From: Pseudolabrys sp.
GTDB taxonomy: Bacteria; Pseudomonadota; Alphaproteobacteria; Rhizobiales; Xanthobacteraceae
Assembly: GCA_022841665.1 (NCBI GenBank)
Contig: JALHRB010000003.1
Location: forward strand, 151,430-215,429
Direction of reading: 5' to 3'
DNA length: 64,000 bases
This document shows, in pieces, positions 45,468 through 53,637 of the stretch (the stretch's first letter is position 1; each line of letters begins with the position of its first letter). The notes below the pieces were generated by a model. The model made no database searches. It was given only the letters and a program-made list of their open reading frames with translations, and was not told the DNA's origin. The translations under genes and the position numbers were made by a program.

Positions 45468-46870
45468 GCTTTCTTCTCCTCGAGTTCCTCGGCGATGCGC
45501 GCGACCAGCGTCGCCGCGACGTCGTCTTTCGATTGCGGCGGCCAAGGCTCGACGCCGGACGCGCGCACGAGCTGGATGGTGTTGCGGTCGCCGCCCATGA
45601 TGCCAGTTTCCGGCGACACGTCGTTGGCCAAAATCCAGTCGCAGCCTTTGCGCGCAAGCTTGTCCTTGGCATGCGCGACGACATTCTCGGTCTCGGCGGC
45701 AAAGCCGATGACGAGCTTGGGCCGCTGCGATTTGCGGTGCGCGACGGTGGCGAGAATGTCGGGATTCTCGACCAGCGCCAGGGCCGGCGCCGCCTGGCCG
45801 GGCTTCTTCTTGATCTTCTGGCCGCCGGCCGCGTCGACGCGCCAGTCGGCCACGGCGGCGGCGAAAATCGCCACATCCACGGGCATGGCGCGCTCCACCG
45901 CGCGCAGCATGTCGCGCGCGCTTTCGACATGCACGACGGTCGCGCCCGGCGGATCGGGAATGTTCACCGGCCCGCTGACCAGGGTGACATCGGCGCCGGC
46001 GCGCGCGGCGGCGGCGGCGATGGCGTGGCCCTGCTTGCCGGAGGAGCGGTTGGCGATGTAGCGCACCGGGTCGATCGGCTCGTGCGTCGGTCCGGAGGTC
46101 ACCAGCACGCGCCGGCCCTTAAGCGGTTGCGCCCCGGCGCTTGCCAGCCACTTGTCCGCCGCGGCGGCGATTTCGAGCGGCTCCGCCATGCGGCCGAGCC
46201 CGCGCTCGCCCGCTTCCGCCATCTCGCCTTCGTTCGGCCCGACGAACGCGAAGCCGTCGGCGGCCAGCTGCGCGGCATTGCGCTGCGTCGCCTTGTTCGC
46301 CCACATGTGCGGGTTCATCGCCGGCGCGAGCAGAACCTTTGCGCCGGTCGCCAGCAACACGGCGGTGGCGAGGTCGTCCGCATGGCCGCCGGCGATCTTG
46401 GCCATCAGGTCGGCGGTGGCGGGCGCCACCACGATCAGGTCGGCCTCGCGCGCAAGCCGGATGTGGCCGACGTCGAACTCGCTGTCGCGGTCGAACAGGT
46501 CGGTGAAGGCGCGCTCGCCGACGATGGCGCCGGCCGATAGCGGCGTAACGAATTGCTCGGCCGCCTTGGTGAGGACGCAGCGCACGGCGATGCCGCGCTC
46601 TTTCAGCCGGCGGATCAGGTCGAGCGATTTATAGGCCGCGATGCCGCCGCCGATGACGACGAGGACGCGGCGGGTAACGGGCGCGGCGGCGCGCGCGGGG
46701 GTTTTGGATGGCGGCTGGAACGTCTCCAGCGCCTCGCGCCCGGCCTCGTCGGCGGCCGCGCGCAGGATGGTGCGGACCTCGTCCTCCATCGAGCGCCCGT
46801 GCCGCGCCGCGCGCAGGCGCAGCAGCTTTTTCAGCTTCTCGTCGAGCTGGCGAACGGTCAGCGACGCCAT
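45464..46870 (-). CDS. coaBC: CoaBC (phosphopantothenoylcysteine decarboxylase/synthetase) with N-terminal FitA-like RHH domain
   Basis: A 468-residue CoA-synthesis enzyme that joins phosphopantothenate to Cys and decarboxylates the product. The CoaC flavodoxin-like part begins near residue 67 ([17 protein letters not shown]), with His136 (DVGHIRLA) and APAMNPHMW at 182-190. The CoaB part has [16 protein letters not shown] and KIKKKPG. Residues 1-42 ([20 protein letters not shown], then [12 protein letters not shown]) read as a FitA/VapB-type ribbon-helix-helix. The substrate-flap Cys is missing ([10 protein letters not shown], 215-223). Start ATG 46870 follows GAGG by about 6 bases. Confidence 0.9.
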   Translation of the reverse strand: MASLTVRQLDEKLKKLLRLRAARHGRSMEDEVRTILRAAADEAGREALETFQPPSKTPARAAAPVTRRVLVVIGGGIAAYKSLDLIRRLKERGIAVRCVLTKAAEQFVTPLSAGAIVGERAFTDLFDRDSEFDVGHIRLAREADLIVVAPATADLMAKIAGGHADDLATAVLLATGAKVLLAPAMNPHMWANKATQRNAAQLAADGFAFVGPNEGEMAEAGERGLGRMAEPLEIAAAADKWLASAGAQPLKGRRVLVTSGPTHEPIDPVRYIANRSSGKQGHAIAAAAARAGADVTLVSGPVNIPDPPGATVVHVESARDMLRAVERAMPVDVAIFAAAVADWRVDAAGGQKIKKKPGQAAPALALVENPDILATVAHRKSQRPKLVIGFAAETENVVAHAKDKLARKGCDWILANDVSPETGIMGGDRNTIQLVRASGVEPWPPQSKDDVAATLVARIAEELEEKKA

Positions 46871-46904
46871 GGGAAACCTCGTGCGAAGAAAGACTTAGCA
46901 CATG

Positions 46905-46934
46905 AATGATGGCGATGCAATCAATGCAATCATT
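46905..46934. promoter_or_regulatory. Tandem and inverted repeat upstream of coaBC, candidate operator
   Basis: The 9-mer ATGCAATCA occurs twice in tandem (46915-46932), and AATGAT (46905-46910) is inverted as ATCATT (46929-46934). On the minus strand a TTGCAT hexamer here lies 17 bases before TAAGTC, so the repeats would overlap the coaBC promoter. A ribbon-helix-helix protein binds repeats of this size; binding by CoaBC's own N terminus is an inference. Confidence 0.45.
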
Positions 46935-46983
46935 TGGACTGCGCCGCCCTCGGTCACGGCCCGAACAGCCGTTGGGTGTCGTG

Positions 46984-47092
46984 GTCATCTCCCGTGCGCG
47001 TCGGCGCGTGGGCCTCGAAGGATCTGTGGCGAGCAATTTGCGCCCAGACCCTTCGTGGCTCGCCGCTGACGCGGCGCGCGTTTCAGGGTGAC
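46984..47092. repeat. Possible further palindromic repeat unit between ubiB and coaBC
   Basis: Left half starts GTCATCTCCCG and ends CCTCGAAGGATC; right half starts GACCCTTCGTGG, contains GCCGC/GCGGC, and ends CAGGGTGAC. The plan resembles families A and B, but only one copy is in the window. The rest of the 250-base gap holds the coaBC promoter. Confidence 0.45.
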
Positions 47093-47120
47093 GGGCAATT
47101 CACAGCATTCGCCCGAGTGC

Positions 47121-48698
47121 TTAGCCCGACACCAGCATCCAGCCGATCCACAAGAGCAGCGCGGCGATCGTCCATAGCGCGGCCGCGGTCCAGCGGTTGC
47201 GGCGCTGCTCGGCCCGGCCGATGGCCTCCACTGTTTCCGGCGACAACACCAGCCCGTCGCGCGTGATGTCGTCGAGCTGGTCGAGCAGCGTGCCGGCGCG
47301 CGTGAGCAGCGAAGGCACTTGGCCGATGAAGCGGCCGATCTCGCCGGCGCCCTCGACCGCGCCCTCCAGCTTGCCGACCGGCCCGAGATTGCGCGCGATC
47401 CATTCGCGCACCACCGGGTCGGCGGTCGCCCACATGTCGAGTTTCGGATCGAAGGCGCGCGCCACGCCTTCCACCACCACCATGGTCTTTTGCAGCAGGA
47501 TCAGCTCGGGCCGCGTGCGCATGTCGAACAGGCCGGTGACCTCGAACAGCAGCGTCAGCAGCTTGGCCATCGAAATGTCTTCGGCGGTGCGGTTATGGAT
47601 CGGCTCGCCGATGGCGCGGATCGCCTGCGCGAAGGCTTCCACCGAATGATGGCGCGGCACGTAGCCGGCATCGAAGTGGACTTGGGCAACGCGGTGATAG
47701 TTGCGGGTGATGAAGCCGAACAGGATTTCGGCCAGGAAGCGGCGTTCCTTGGGCCCGAGCCGCCCCATGATGCCGAAGTCGACCGCCACCAGTTTGCCGT
47801 CGTCGTCGACGAACAGATTGCCGGGATGCATGTCGGCGTGGAAGAAGCCATCTCGTAGGGCATGCCGCAGGAAGCTCTGGATCACGTTGCGGCCGAGCGC
47901 GGGCAGGTCGAAGCCCTTGGCCTCGAGCGTGGCGCGGTCGTTGAGCCGCGTGCCGTCGATCCACTCCAGCGTCAGCACCTCGCGCGCGGTGCGGTCCCAG
48001 TCGATCGTGGGCACGCGGAAGTCCGGGTCCTCGCGCGTATTCTCCGCCATCTCGGACAGCGCCGCCGCCTCCAGGCGGAAATCCATTTCCAGCGCAACCG
48101 AGCGTGCCAGTGTGTTGACGACTTCGATCAGGCGCAGCCGCTGCGCTTCCAGCGAGGCCGCTTCCGCGCGCCGCGCGGCAAAGAAGAAGGCGTCGAGGTC
48201 GACTTTGAAGCGGCGCTCGATGCCGGGGCGCAGGATCTTCACCGCCACCGGCTTGCGGCCGCTCTCCGTGTCGATTTCGGCGCGGTGCACCTGCGCGATG
48301 GAAGCGGCGGCGACCGGGGGGCCGAGGCTCGCATAGGCCTCGGCCACCGGCTTGCCGAGCGCGGCGACGACGGTCGCTTCCGCTTCGGCCTGCGGGAAGG
48401 GCGGCATCTTGTCCTGCAGGCTTTCCAGGTTGCGCGCGATGGCCGTGCCGACCACGTCGGGGCGCGTGGCGAGGAATTGGCCGAGCTTGACGTAAGTAGG
48501 GCCCAGACGGCTGAGCGCGGCGGCGAGCCGGCTGCTGCCGTCCTTGGCGCTCGGGCGCTCGATCAGCCGCGCCAGCGCGATCGCTGTGCGCGCCGGCACC
48601 GGCAGGGGCCGCGTATCGACCAGCGCAAACACGCCCTCGCGCGCGAACACGAAGCCCGCGCGGGACAGGCGGAGGAGGTGGGAGAGGGCGGAGATCAC
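47121..48698 (-). CDS. ubiB: Ubiquinone biosynthesis protein UbiB (ABC1/ADCK atypical kinase)
   Basis: A 525-residue membrane-associated ATPase needed for ubiquinone ring hydroxylation steps. The KxGQ motif is in YVKLGQFLATRPD; ATP-site Lys in PVAVKILRPG; catalytic loop HADMHPGNLFVDD; metal motif AVDFGIMG. A C-terminal membrane hairpin (about residues 500-523) is present. The GTG at 48698 (VISALSHLLRLSRAG) is chosen; the upstream open frame translates the C5 repeat. Confidence 0.94.
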   Translation of the reverse strand: MISALSHLLRLSRAGFVFAREGVFALVDTRPLPVPARTAIALARLIERPSAKDGSSRLAAALSRLGPTYVKLGQFLATRPDVVGTAIARNLESLQDKMPPFPQAEAEATVVAALGKPVAEAYASLGPPVAAASIAQVHRAEIDTESGRKPVAVKILRPGIERRFKVDLDAFFFAARRAEAASLEAQRLRLIEVVNTLARSVALEMDFRLEAAALSEMAENTREDPDFRVPTIDWDRTAREVLTLEWIDGTRLNDRATLEAKGFDLPALGRNVIQSFLRHALRDGFFHADMHPGNLFVDDDGKLVAVDFGIMGRLGPKERRFLAEILFGFITRNYHRVAQVHFDAGYVPRHHSVEAFAQAIRAIGEPIHNRTAEDISMAKLLTLLFEVTGLFDMRTRPELILLQKTMVVVEGVARAFDPKLDMWATADPVVREWIARNLGPVGKLEGAVEGAGEIGRFIGQVPSLLTRAGTLLDQLDDITRDGLVLSPETVEAIGRAEQRRNRWTAAALWTIAALLLWIGWMLVSG

Positions 48699-48704
48699 AG
48701 GGTG

Positions 48705-48849
48705 CGTGTCCCGGGCGCAGCGCAGCACGAAGTGATGCGCTGCAGACCCGGGACCCAATTGGATATGTTCCGGCCCGAGGAAGCTGGGCCCCGGATCAGC
48801 GGCGCACCGCTTCGCTCCGCTGCGCGCTGCACCGCATCCGGGGCAGGAG
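48705..48849. repeat. Intergenic palindrome, family C full unit (C5), between ubiE and ubiB
   Basis: Left half GCGTGTCCCGGGCGCAGCGC to GACCCGGGACCC, spacer, then a diverged right half from about 48796 (GGATCAGCGGCGCACCGCTT) to CATCCGGGGCAGG. It sits seven bases upstream of the ubiB start, so it lies in the ubiB leader. Confidence 0.82.
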
Positions 48850-48903
48850 GTTTGCGGGTGTGCGTGCGAGTGTAAGCGCGCGTGTCAGTGCAGGTGCCAG
48901 TCA

Positions 48904-49665
48904 TCACAATTTCCAGCCCGAATGCAGCGCCACCACGCCGCCGGTCATCGGCGTGAACGCGACGCGGCGGAAGCCGGCCGCCTCGATCATCTGCGCGAAA
49001 GCCTTCGGCTTGGGAAACTTGCGGATCGACTCGACCAGGTACTGGTAAGCCTCGCGGTCGCCGGTCACAGCTTGGCCGACGCGCGGGATCACCTGGAATG
49101 AATAGAGCTCGTAGAGCGCGTCCAGCCCGGGCACGTCTACCGAGGAGAATTCCAGACACAGGAAGCGGCCGCCGATGCGCAGCACACGATAGGCCTCGGC
49201 GAGCGCGCGCTCGATGCGCGGCACGTTGCGGATGCCGAAGGCGATGGTGACGCAGTCGAAGCTGCGGTCGGGATAAGGCAGCTCCTCGGCGTTGCCCTGC
49301 TCGAAGGTGACAGCCGCGTCGTAGCCGCGCTGCGCCGCGCGCTCGCGGCCGACCGCCAGCATCTCGGCGTTGATGTCGCAGACGGTCACGCGCGTGCCGG
49401 ACCCGCCCGCGTCGACCACACGAAAAGCGACGTCGCCGGTGCCGCCGGCGAGGTCAAGCAGGCGGAAGTCCCGCCCGCTCTTGGGCGGGTTCACCGCCGT
49501 CACCAGCGCGTCCTTCCAGGGCCGGTGCAGCCCGGCCGACATCAGGTCGTTCATCAGGTCGTAGCGGCGCGCGACCGAATGGAACACGTCGTCCACCCGC
49601 CCCTGCTTTTCGTCCAGCGGGATGGTGTCGTAGCCGAAATGGGTCTCGTCGCGGCGGCCGGCCAT
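48904..49665 (-). CDS. ubiE: Ubiquinone/menaquinone C-methyltransferase UbiE
   Basis: A 253-residue SAM-dependent C-methyltransferase for ubiquinone (and menaquinone) precursors. The SAM motif is [15 protein letters not shown], with family signatures [19 protein letters not shown] and [13 protein letters not shown]. ubiB follows on the same strand after C5. It diverges from mutM across the A3 palindrome. Confidence 0.95.
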   Translation of the reverse strand: MAGRRDETHFGYDTIPLDEKQGRVDDVFHSVARRYDLMNDLMSAGLHRPWKDALVTAVNPPKSGRDFRLLDLAGGTGDVAFRVVDAGGSGTRVTVCDINAEMLAVGRERAAQRGYDAAVTFEQGNAEELPYPDRSFDCVTIAFGIRNVPRIERALAEAYRVLRIGGRFLCLEFSSVDVPGLDALYELYSFQVIPRVGQAVTGDREAYQYLVESIRKFPKPKAFAQMIEAAGFRRVAFTPMTGGVVALHSGWKL

Positions 49666-49731
49666 GGGAATAGTCCTTTGCGGGCAGGACCATAGCGCGG
49701 GAGCCTACGGGGCGCTATGTGTGACTGTCTT

Positions 49732-49838
49732 GTCATTCCGGGGCGCGGCCGAAGGCCGCGAACCCGGAATCCGGACGAATGGTCAGTGCTCGCATCTGGA
49801 TTCCGGGTCCGCGAGCTTCGCTCACGTCCCGGAATGAC
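49732..49838. repeat. Intergenic palindrome, family A (A3)
   Basis: GTCATTCCGGGGCGCGGCCG, CCGGAATCC, a spacer of about 30 bases, GGATTCCGGG, then GTCCCGGAATGAC. It lies in the divergent ubiE-mutM gap, ending 14 bases before the mutM start, so it lies within the mutM leader or promoter. Confidence 0.9.
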
Positions 49839-49852
49839 GACAGGGGTTAACC

Positions 49853-50719
49853 ATGCCCGAACTGCCTGAAGTCGAGACCGTGCGCCGGGGCCTGGCCCCG
49901 GCGATGGAGGGCGCGCGCATTGAAAATGTCGAGGTGCGCCACCGCGGCCTGCGCTGGCCCATCGCCAAGGACTTCGAGAAACGGCTGAAGGGCAAGACCG
50001 TGGAGGGCCTCGGCCGGCGGGCGAAATACCTCCTCGCCGACCTGTCCTCCGGCGACGTGCTGATCATGCATCTCGGCATGTCGGGTTCGTTCCGCGTCGG
50101 CAAGGATGCCAAGCCCGGCGTCTACTACCACGAGAAATCCAAGAGCACCGCGCACGACCATGTCGTGTTTCACATGTCGAACGGCGCCACGGTGACCTTC
50201 AACGACCCGCGCCGCTTCGGTTCGATGAAGCTGGTGCCGCGCGGGAAGCTCGAGCAGGAGCCGCTGCTGCGCGCGCTCGGGCCGGAGCCGCTGGGCAACG
50301 AATTCGACGCCGCCATGCTGGCGCGAGCCTGTACGGCCAAGAAGACCTCGCTGAAGGCGGCGCTCAGCGACCAGCGCGTGGTCGCGGGCCTCGGCAACAT
50401 CTATGTCTGCGAGGCGCTCTACCGCGCGCGGCTTTCTCCCAAGCGGCAAGCCTCGACGATTGCCGACCGCAACGGCAGGCCGAACGAGCGCGCGGTTGCG
50501 CTGGTCGAGGCGATCAAACTGGTGCTCAACGACGCCATCAAGGCCGGCGGCTCGTCGCTGCGCGACCACCGCCGCGCCGACGGCTCGCTCGGCGACTTCC
50601 AGCACAACTTCCAGGTCTATGACCGCGAGGGCCAGCCCTGCCCGCACTGCAAGGGCACGGTGAAGCGCATCGTGCAGACCGGGCGCTCGACCTTTTATTG
50701 TCCGTCGTGCCAAAAATAG
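49853..50719 (+). CDS. mutM: Formamidopyrimidine-DNA glycosylase (MutM/Fpg)
   Basis: A 288-residue bifunctional glycosylase and AP lyase that removes 8-oxoguanine. N-terminal catalytic Pro and Glu are in [14 protein letters not shown]; the helix-two-turn-helix is near residue 180 ([18 protein letters not shown]); the C-terminal zinc finger is CPHC and CPSC. The enoyl-CoA hydratase gene follows. Confidence 0.96.
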   Translation: MPELPEVETVRRGLAPAMEGARIENVEVRHRGLRWPIAKDFEKRLKGKTVEGLGRRAKYLLADLSSGDVLIMHLGMSGSFRVGKDAKPGVYYHEKSKSTAHDHVVFHMSNGATVTFNDPRRFGSMKLVPRGKLEQEPLLRALGPEPLGNEFDAAMLARACTAKKTSLKAALSDQRVVAGLGNIYVCEALYRARLSPKRQASTIADRNGRPNERAVALVEAIKLVLNDAIKAGGSSLRDHRRADGSLGDFQHNFQVYDREGQPCPHCKGTVKRIVQTGRSTFYCPSCQK

Positions 50720-50740
50720 GAAGGCCCAGGGAGAGAACGC

Positions 50741-51514
50741 ATGGCTTACGAGAACATCATCGTCGAAACCAAAGGCCGCGTCGGCGTCATCAGGCTCAAC
50801 CGGCCGCAGGCGCTGAACGCGCTCAACAGGGCGCTGATCGGCGAACTCATCCAGGCGATCGACGCCTTCGAAGCCGACGACACGATCGGCTGCCTCTTGA
50901 TCACCGGCAACGAGAAGGCCTTCGCCGCCGGCGCCGACATCAAGGAGATGGCCGACAAGACCTTCATCGAAACCTACCTCGGCAACTTCGCCGCCGAGTG
51001 GGACCGCGCCGCGCGCACGCGCAAGCCGGTGGTGGCGGCGGTCGCCGGCTTCGCGCTCGGCGGCGGCTGCGAGCTGGCGATGCAATGCGACATCATCATC
51101 GCCGCCGACACCGCCAAATTCGGCCAGCCGGAGATCAAGCTCGGCGTCATCCCCGGCATCGGCGGCACGCAGCGGCTCACCCGCGCCGTCGGCAAGGCCA
51201 AGGCGATGGACCTGATTCTCACCGGCCGCATGATGGACGCCGCCGAGGCCGAGCGCTCCGGGCTGGTGGCGCGCGTGGTGCCGGCGGCCAGCCTGATGGA
51301 CGAGGCGATGAAGGCGGCCGACACCATCGCGACCATGTCGCTGCCTTCGGTGCTGGCGGCCAAGGAGGCGGTCAACGCCGCCTTCGAGTCGTCGCTGGCG
51401 GAAGGCGTGCGCTTCGAGCGCCGCATCTTCCATGCACTATTCGCGACGGACGATCAGAAGGAAGGCATGAAAGCCTTCGTCGAGAAGCGCAAGGCGGAGT
51501 GGAAGAACAAGTGA
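50741..51514 (+). CDS. Enoyl-CoA hydratase
   Basis: A 257-residue crotonase-family enzyme of fatty-acid beta-oxidation that hydrates trans-2-enoyl-CoA. The oxyanion holes are in AAGADIKEM and [10 protein letters not shown]; the two catalytic Glu are in the ELAMQ and [17 protein letters not shown] regions. It follows mutM by 21 bases. In many relatives rpsT and dnaA come next; here a C repeat and a GIY-YIG gene follow instead. Confidence 0.93.
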   Translation: MAYENIIVETKGRVGVIRLNRPQALNALNRALIGELIQAIDAFEADDTIGCLLITGNEKAFAAGADIKEMADKTFIETYLGNFAAEWDRAARTRKPVVAAVAGFALGGGCELAMQCDIIIAADTAKFGQPEIKLGVIPGIGGTQRLTRAVGKAKAMDLILTGRMMDAAEAERSGLVARVVPAASLMDEAMKAADTIATMSLPSVLAAKEAVNAAFESSLAEGVRFERRIFHALFATDDQKEGMKAFVEKRKAEWKNK

Positions 51515-51518
51515 CTCC

Positions 51519-51577
51519 TGCCCCGGACGCGGTGCAGCGCAAGCGAAGCGCGGCGGTGCACCGCAGATCCGGGGCCT
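51519..51577. repeat. Intergenic palindrome, family C half unit (C6), after GIY-YIG gene 2
   Basis: GCCCCGGACGCGGTGCAGCG at one end, CAGATCCGGGGCC at the other. Read on the GIY-YIG coding strand it is a right half, lying 14 bases after the gene's stop. Confidence 0.8.
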
Positions 51578-51591
51578 TACAGGCACGAAAC

Positions 51592-51882
51592 CTATGCGGC
51601 TAATTCTTCAGCGAGATCACGCCACGTCGGGTTGAAATCGTCGATAAGCTTGAGTTTCCAGGCGCGCCGCCACCGTTTCAAGCTCCGCTCTCGGGCGCGA
51701 GCTTCCAAAGCGGATGGAAATTCTTCGACGTGAACTAGACGCGTCACGCCGTAGGCTGACGAGAAACCGGATAAAAAACGGTTCTGGTGTTCAAACGTCC
51801 GGCGGACGAGATTGTTGGTCATGCCAACGTAGAGCACGCCGTAGCGCCGGTTTGCCAGAATATAGACGTAGCAAGGGCGCAT
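51592..51882 (-). CDS. Solo GIY-YIG nuclease domain protein (copy 2)
   Basis: A 96-residue GIY-YIG domain with CYVYILAN, VLYVGMTNNL, Arg in VRRTFEHQ, Glu in VEEFPSAL and KRWRRAWKLKLI. As with the copy at 17741-18028, no second domain is present. A left-half family-C palindrome (C7) lies 22 bases before the start and a right half (C6) 14 bases after the stop, both read on the coding strand. The gene therefore occupies the spacer of a C element. Confidence 0.88.
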   Translation of the reverse strand: MRPCYVYILANRRYGVLYVGMTNNLVRRTFEHQNRFLSGFSSAYGVTRLVHVEEFPSALEARARERSLKRWRRAWKLKLIDDFNPTWRDLAEELAA

Positions 51883-51904
51883 AGCTGGCTGCCGTGCTTG
51901 TTAC

Positions 51905-51964
51905 GGTCCCGGTTCTGCAGCGCACCACTCCGCTTCGCTACGTGCTGCGCTGCGCCCGGGACAG
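51905..51964. repeat. Intergenic palindrome, family C half unit (C7), before GIY-YIG gene 2
   Basis: GGTCCCGGTTCTGCAGCGCA at one end, GCGCCCGGGAC at the other. Its plus-strand text closely matches the right half of C4; on the GIY-YIG coding strand it is the left half. It lies between the GIY-YIG start and the end of the protease-like gene. Confidence 0.85.
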
Positions 51965-51967
51965 GTT

Positions 51968-53506
51968 CTACTTCCTCACACAAATAATCCGCACCAGCGC
52001 CGCTCTGGCGTCGGCGGCCGGCGCTTGCGGCGCCTCGATGCGGTGCGCGGCGAGGAAGTCGCGGATGGCGGCGGCCGGCACCAGCCGCACCGGCGGCAAG
52101 GTCGGCTCGAGACTGGCGAGCACCGCGTTGCGCATCTCCGTCATGCCGACGAAGCGGCCCTGCGCATCGAGCGCGGCGGCGCCGGAAAAGCCCGCCATCG
52201 GCACCGGCTGGCGCAATTCGATTGCATTGGCTTCGGCCAGCCGCGCCTTGATCTCGGTGAGCTTCCTCGGCGCGTCCTGCTCCTTGGGATCGGGAATGCC
52301 GATCAAGGTCAGGTCGCTCGGCCTCGCGCTATCTGCCGGCAGCGCCAGCGGCGTCACCTTGCGCGGGCCATAGACGCGCAGCAGCGCCAGCCCTTTCTCC
52401 TTGTCGTCGGCGATGCGGTCGGCGTCGCCCAACCCGGCGGCGAGGATCACCTGGCAGCCTTCGGCGAGCTTGCGGTCGGTGACGATGTGGCCGCGCGCGC
52501 TCACCACGATGCCGTTGCCGTATTCGACCGACTTCGACAGCGCCGCGAAGGGCGCGGTGCGCTCGGGGAAGGGCGTGAAGGCGCTTGCCATCGCCACCAT
52601 CACCGGCGCGACGATGCCTTCCATCGCCTGGTCGTAGAGCATCGTGAAGCCGCGCACCTCGCCGTCGCGGACCTTGGCGCGCACCGAGAAGCGCTTGAGC
52701 CCCTGCATGCCGCTGACGATCATGCCGTCGTCGCGCAGCGCGCTGTATTCGACCTTGCGCGTGGCGGGCTCCTTCTTCTCGCGCTCGAACAGCTCGGACA
52801 GCTTGAGTGCGGGCTCCTTGATGCGGAAGGTCTCGACCTGCACCTCGCCGTGCTTCGACGACCAGCGCGTGCCGCGCGCGGCCTCGCGCGCATAGGGCAC
52901 CATCTTGGCCGGCAGGCCGATGCGAATGCCGGTGGCCGGGTCGAGCACCACATTCCAGCCGAATTCCTGCTCGCGGTCGGAATTGGCGGCAACGAGCCGC
53001 GCGCGCTCCTCCGCCGTCAGCACGCCGGTGACCTTGGTCTTGCTGCGCTTCTGGAAATTCTTGATGGCGGTGAGCATCGGGTCCTCACCGTTGACCGCGC
53101 CGGTGTAGTCGCCCGCCCACAGCAGCGCCGACTGGATCTTCAGCCGCTCGCCGAAGGACACGCCGGCGAACACGCCGGACGACGGCGGCACCGCGTCGGA
53201 TTTGATCGCGGCGAGGTTGGCTGGCTGGCTCTTCGGCGGCTCGATCTTCGGCGGTTCGGCCTTCGCCTGCTGCGGCTTGGCCGGTTCGGGCGTGGCGGGC
53301 GTCGCGGCGGCCGGGCGCGGCGCCGGTATCGGCGCGACGGGTGTTGCCGGGGCGGCTTGCTTGACCGGCGCACGGGTGGGCTTGGCGGGCTGGGCCGCCA
53401 CGGGCTGCTGATCCTCGACCGGATAGGTCGGCATATTTCCCTGCGCGTGCGCGGACGCAGCGCCCAGCAACAGCGCAAACATCGTCAACGGCAGACCGCA
53501 ACGCAT
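51968..53506 (-). CDS. Exported peptidoglycan-binding, degenerate trypsin-like protein
   Basis: A 512-residue protein with a signal peptide (residues 1-21), a Pro/Ala-rich linker (about 25-110), a PG_binding_1-like segment (about 113-172; ALLWAGDYTGAVNGEDPMLT) and a C-terminal chymotrypsin-like fold (about 330-495). The Ser region reads GFSGAAALD, but the His region (GHIVTDRKLAEG) and Asp region (KEKGLALLRV) lack the catalytic residues. It may be a non-enzymatic envelope binding protein. Function unknown. Confidence 0.75.
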   Translation of the reverse strand: MRCGLPLTMFALLLGAASAHAQGNMPTYPVEDQQPVAAQPAKPTRAPVKQAAPATPVAPIPAPRPAAATPATPEPAKPQQAKAEPPKIEPPKSQPANLAAIKSDAVPPSSGVFAGVSFGERLKIQSALLWAGDYTGAVNGEDPMLTAIKNFQKRSKTKVTGVLTAEERARLVAANSDREQEFGWNVVLDPATGIRIGLPAKMVPYAREAARGTRWSSKHGEVQVETFRIKEPALKLSELFEREKKEPATRKVEYSALRDDGMIVSGMQGLKRFSVRAKVRDGEVRGFTMLYDQAMEGIVAPVMVAMASAFTPFPERTAPFAALSKSVEYGNGIVVSARGHIVTDRKLAEGCQVILAAGLGDADRIADDKEKGLALLRVYGPRKVTPLALPADSARPSDLTLIGIPDPKEQDAPRKLTEIKARLAEANAIELRQPVPMAGFSGAAALDAQGRFVGMTEMRNAVLASLEPTLPPVRLVPAAAIRDFLAAHRIEAPQAPAADARAALVRIICVRK

Positions 53507-53637
53507 GGTTCTTTACGCCACCTTAACCATCTTTGATGGGCACCTTAGCCCATGGAGGTGGTGGCGCAAGCACGGCGGAGGCCTCGGCGCCCGAAAGCAC
53601 CTAGCGGAAAGCCTTTGGCTATCATAGGCTTAGCCGC

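Noticed and set aside
46871..47120. Search for a FitB-type PIN toxin partner next to the RHH-CoaBC gene
   Set aside because: The gap holds only the promoter region and a palindrome-like unit; no toxin reading frame is present.
48699..48758. 20-residue extension of UbiB
   Set aside because: It translates the start of the C5 palindrome. The GTG at 48698 matches homologues.
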